A DNA stretch of 5,466 nt, from contig CALPYQ020000137.1 in NCBI GenBank assembly GCA_943327965.2, forward strand, positions 1 through 5,466. Direction: 5' to 3'. Each line of letters begins with the position of its first letter. Position 1 is the stretch's first letter. Source of the stretch: Singulisphaera sp. GP187. GTDB taxonomy: Bacteria > Pseudomonadota > Gammaproteobacteria > Burkholderiales > Burkholderiaceae_C. The translations under genes were made by a program, and so were the position numbers. Under the pieces are notes generated by a model that saw only the letters and a list, made by a program, of their open reading frames with translations, did not search any database and had not been told where the DNA came from. Below are positions 5,109 through 5,466 of this stretch, piece after piece.

Positions 5109-5466
5109 ATGGATTTCGATTTTTCAGACGACCAAGAACAACTGCGCGACGCAGTGCGCAAATGGGTAGACAAGGGCTATACCTTTGACCGCCGCCGCGA
5201 AATTACCAACGCAGGCGGTTTTGATCGTGCTGCCTACACCGAACTGGCCGAGCTGGGCTTGTCTGGCTTGTATGTCAGTGAAGCACATGGCGGCATGGGC
5301 ATGGGTCCCGTTGAAGGCATGGTGGTGATGGAAGAATTGGGCCGCGGCAGTGTGCTCGAACCCTTGCAACAAGCCTTCATTGCGGGCGCCGTTTTAGAAG
5401 GCTATGCACCCGATGCTTTGAAAGCCGCATGGCTGCCCCAAATTGCAGGTGGCGAAGCCATCGTGG
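5109..5466 (+). CDS. Acyl-CoA dehydrogenase, PimD-like small subunit (partial, 3' end off window)
   Basis: The visible 119 residues begin MDFDFSDDQEQLRDAVRKWV, the typical first helix of acyl-CoA dehydrogenases. They continue through LAELGLSGLYVSEAHGGMGM (about residues 47-66), the conserved turn ahead of the active site, and EELGRGSVLEP (about 76-86). LPQIAGGEAIV at the window end corresponds to the stretch just before the flavin domain. The reading frame is open to the last base, so the gene is truncated only by the window. It is divergent in sequence from the upstream paralogue, which fits the non-identical subunit of a heteromeric enzyme such as PimC-PimD. Whether it keeps a catalytic Glu cannot be seen. 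Confidence 0.85.
   Translation, partial: MDFDFSDDQEQLRDAVRKWVDKGYTFDRRREITNAGGFDRAAYTELAELGLSGLYVSEAHGGMGMGPVEGMVVMEELGRGSVLEPLQQAFIAGAVLEGYAPDALKAAWLPQIAGGEAIV

Noticed and set aside
5124..5372. Minus-strand His- and Ala-rich open frame at the right end
   Set aside because: It is the antisense shadow of the truncated small-subunit dehydrogenase; its composition is the complement of frequent Met/Trp/Ala codons there.

Overview
The window looks like ordinary chromosome of a betaproteobacterium. Comamonadaceae is most likely, perhaps a freshwater Limnohabitans- or Rhodoferax-like lineage. This rests on the protein types (a DesA-type membrane desaturase, an RsmB/NOP methyltransferase near purN, a paired acyl-CoA dehydrogenase operon) and moderate base composition. 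It is an inference from remembered family resemblance, not from a search. I see no tRNA, rRNA, CRISPR, phage or plasmid gene.

Layout from left to right. A strong intrinsic terminator hairpin occupies the first 24 bases. Bases 53-267 form an almost perfect long inverted repeat, built from four copies of a 21-base motif beginning GGGGTCAGATCAACATTA, two per arm in head-to-tail order. It is non-coding and looks like a REP/MITE-type mobile palindrome parked 16 bases past the stop of the next gene. Then come three minus-strand genes: a fatty acid desaturase (284-1489), an RsmB/NOP-family rRNA cytosine-5 methyltransferase (1604-2860) and purN (3122-3736). A small plus-strand DUF1653 gene (2890-3156) lies between the methyltransferase and purN. 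It is divergent from the former and overlaps the 3' end of the latter tail-to-tail by 35 bases. After a 164-base divergent intergenic region, a plus-strand operon begins with an acyl-CoA dehydrogenase resembling the pimeloyl-CoA dehydrogenase large subunit (3901-5082). Its likely partner small subunit starts at 5109 and runs off the window.

Functionally the window mixes housekeeping (purine synthesis, rRNA modification) with lipid metabolism (membrane unsaturation on one side, acyl-CoA oxidation on the other). No new multi-gene system is evident. The points most worth a second look are the palindromic element at the left end, a cluster of palindromes in the desaturase promoter region, a PsrA-like inverted repeat just upstream of the acyl-CoA dehydrogenase, and the purN/DUF1653/methyltransferase strand arrangement, which would fit a non-contiguous operon with antisense transcription.
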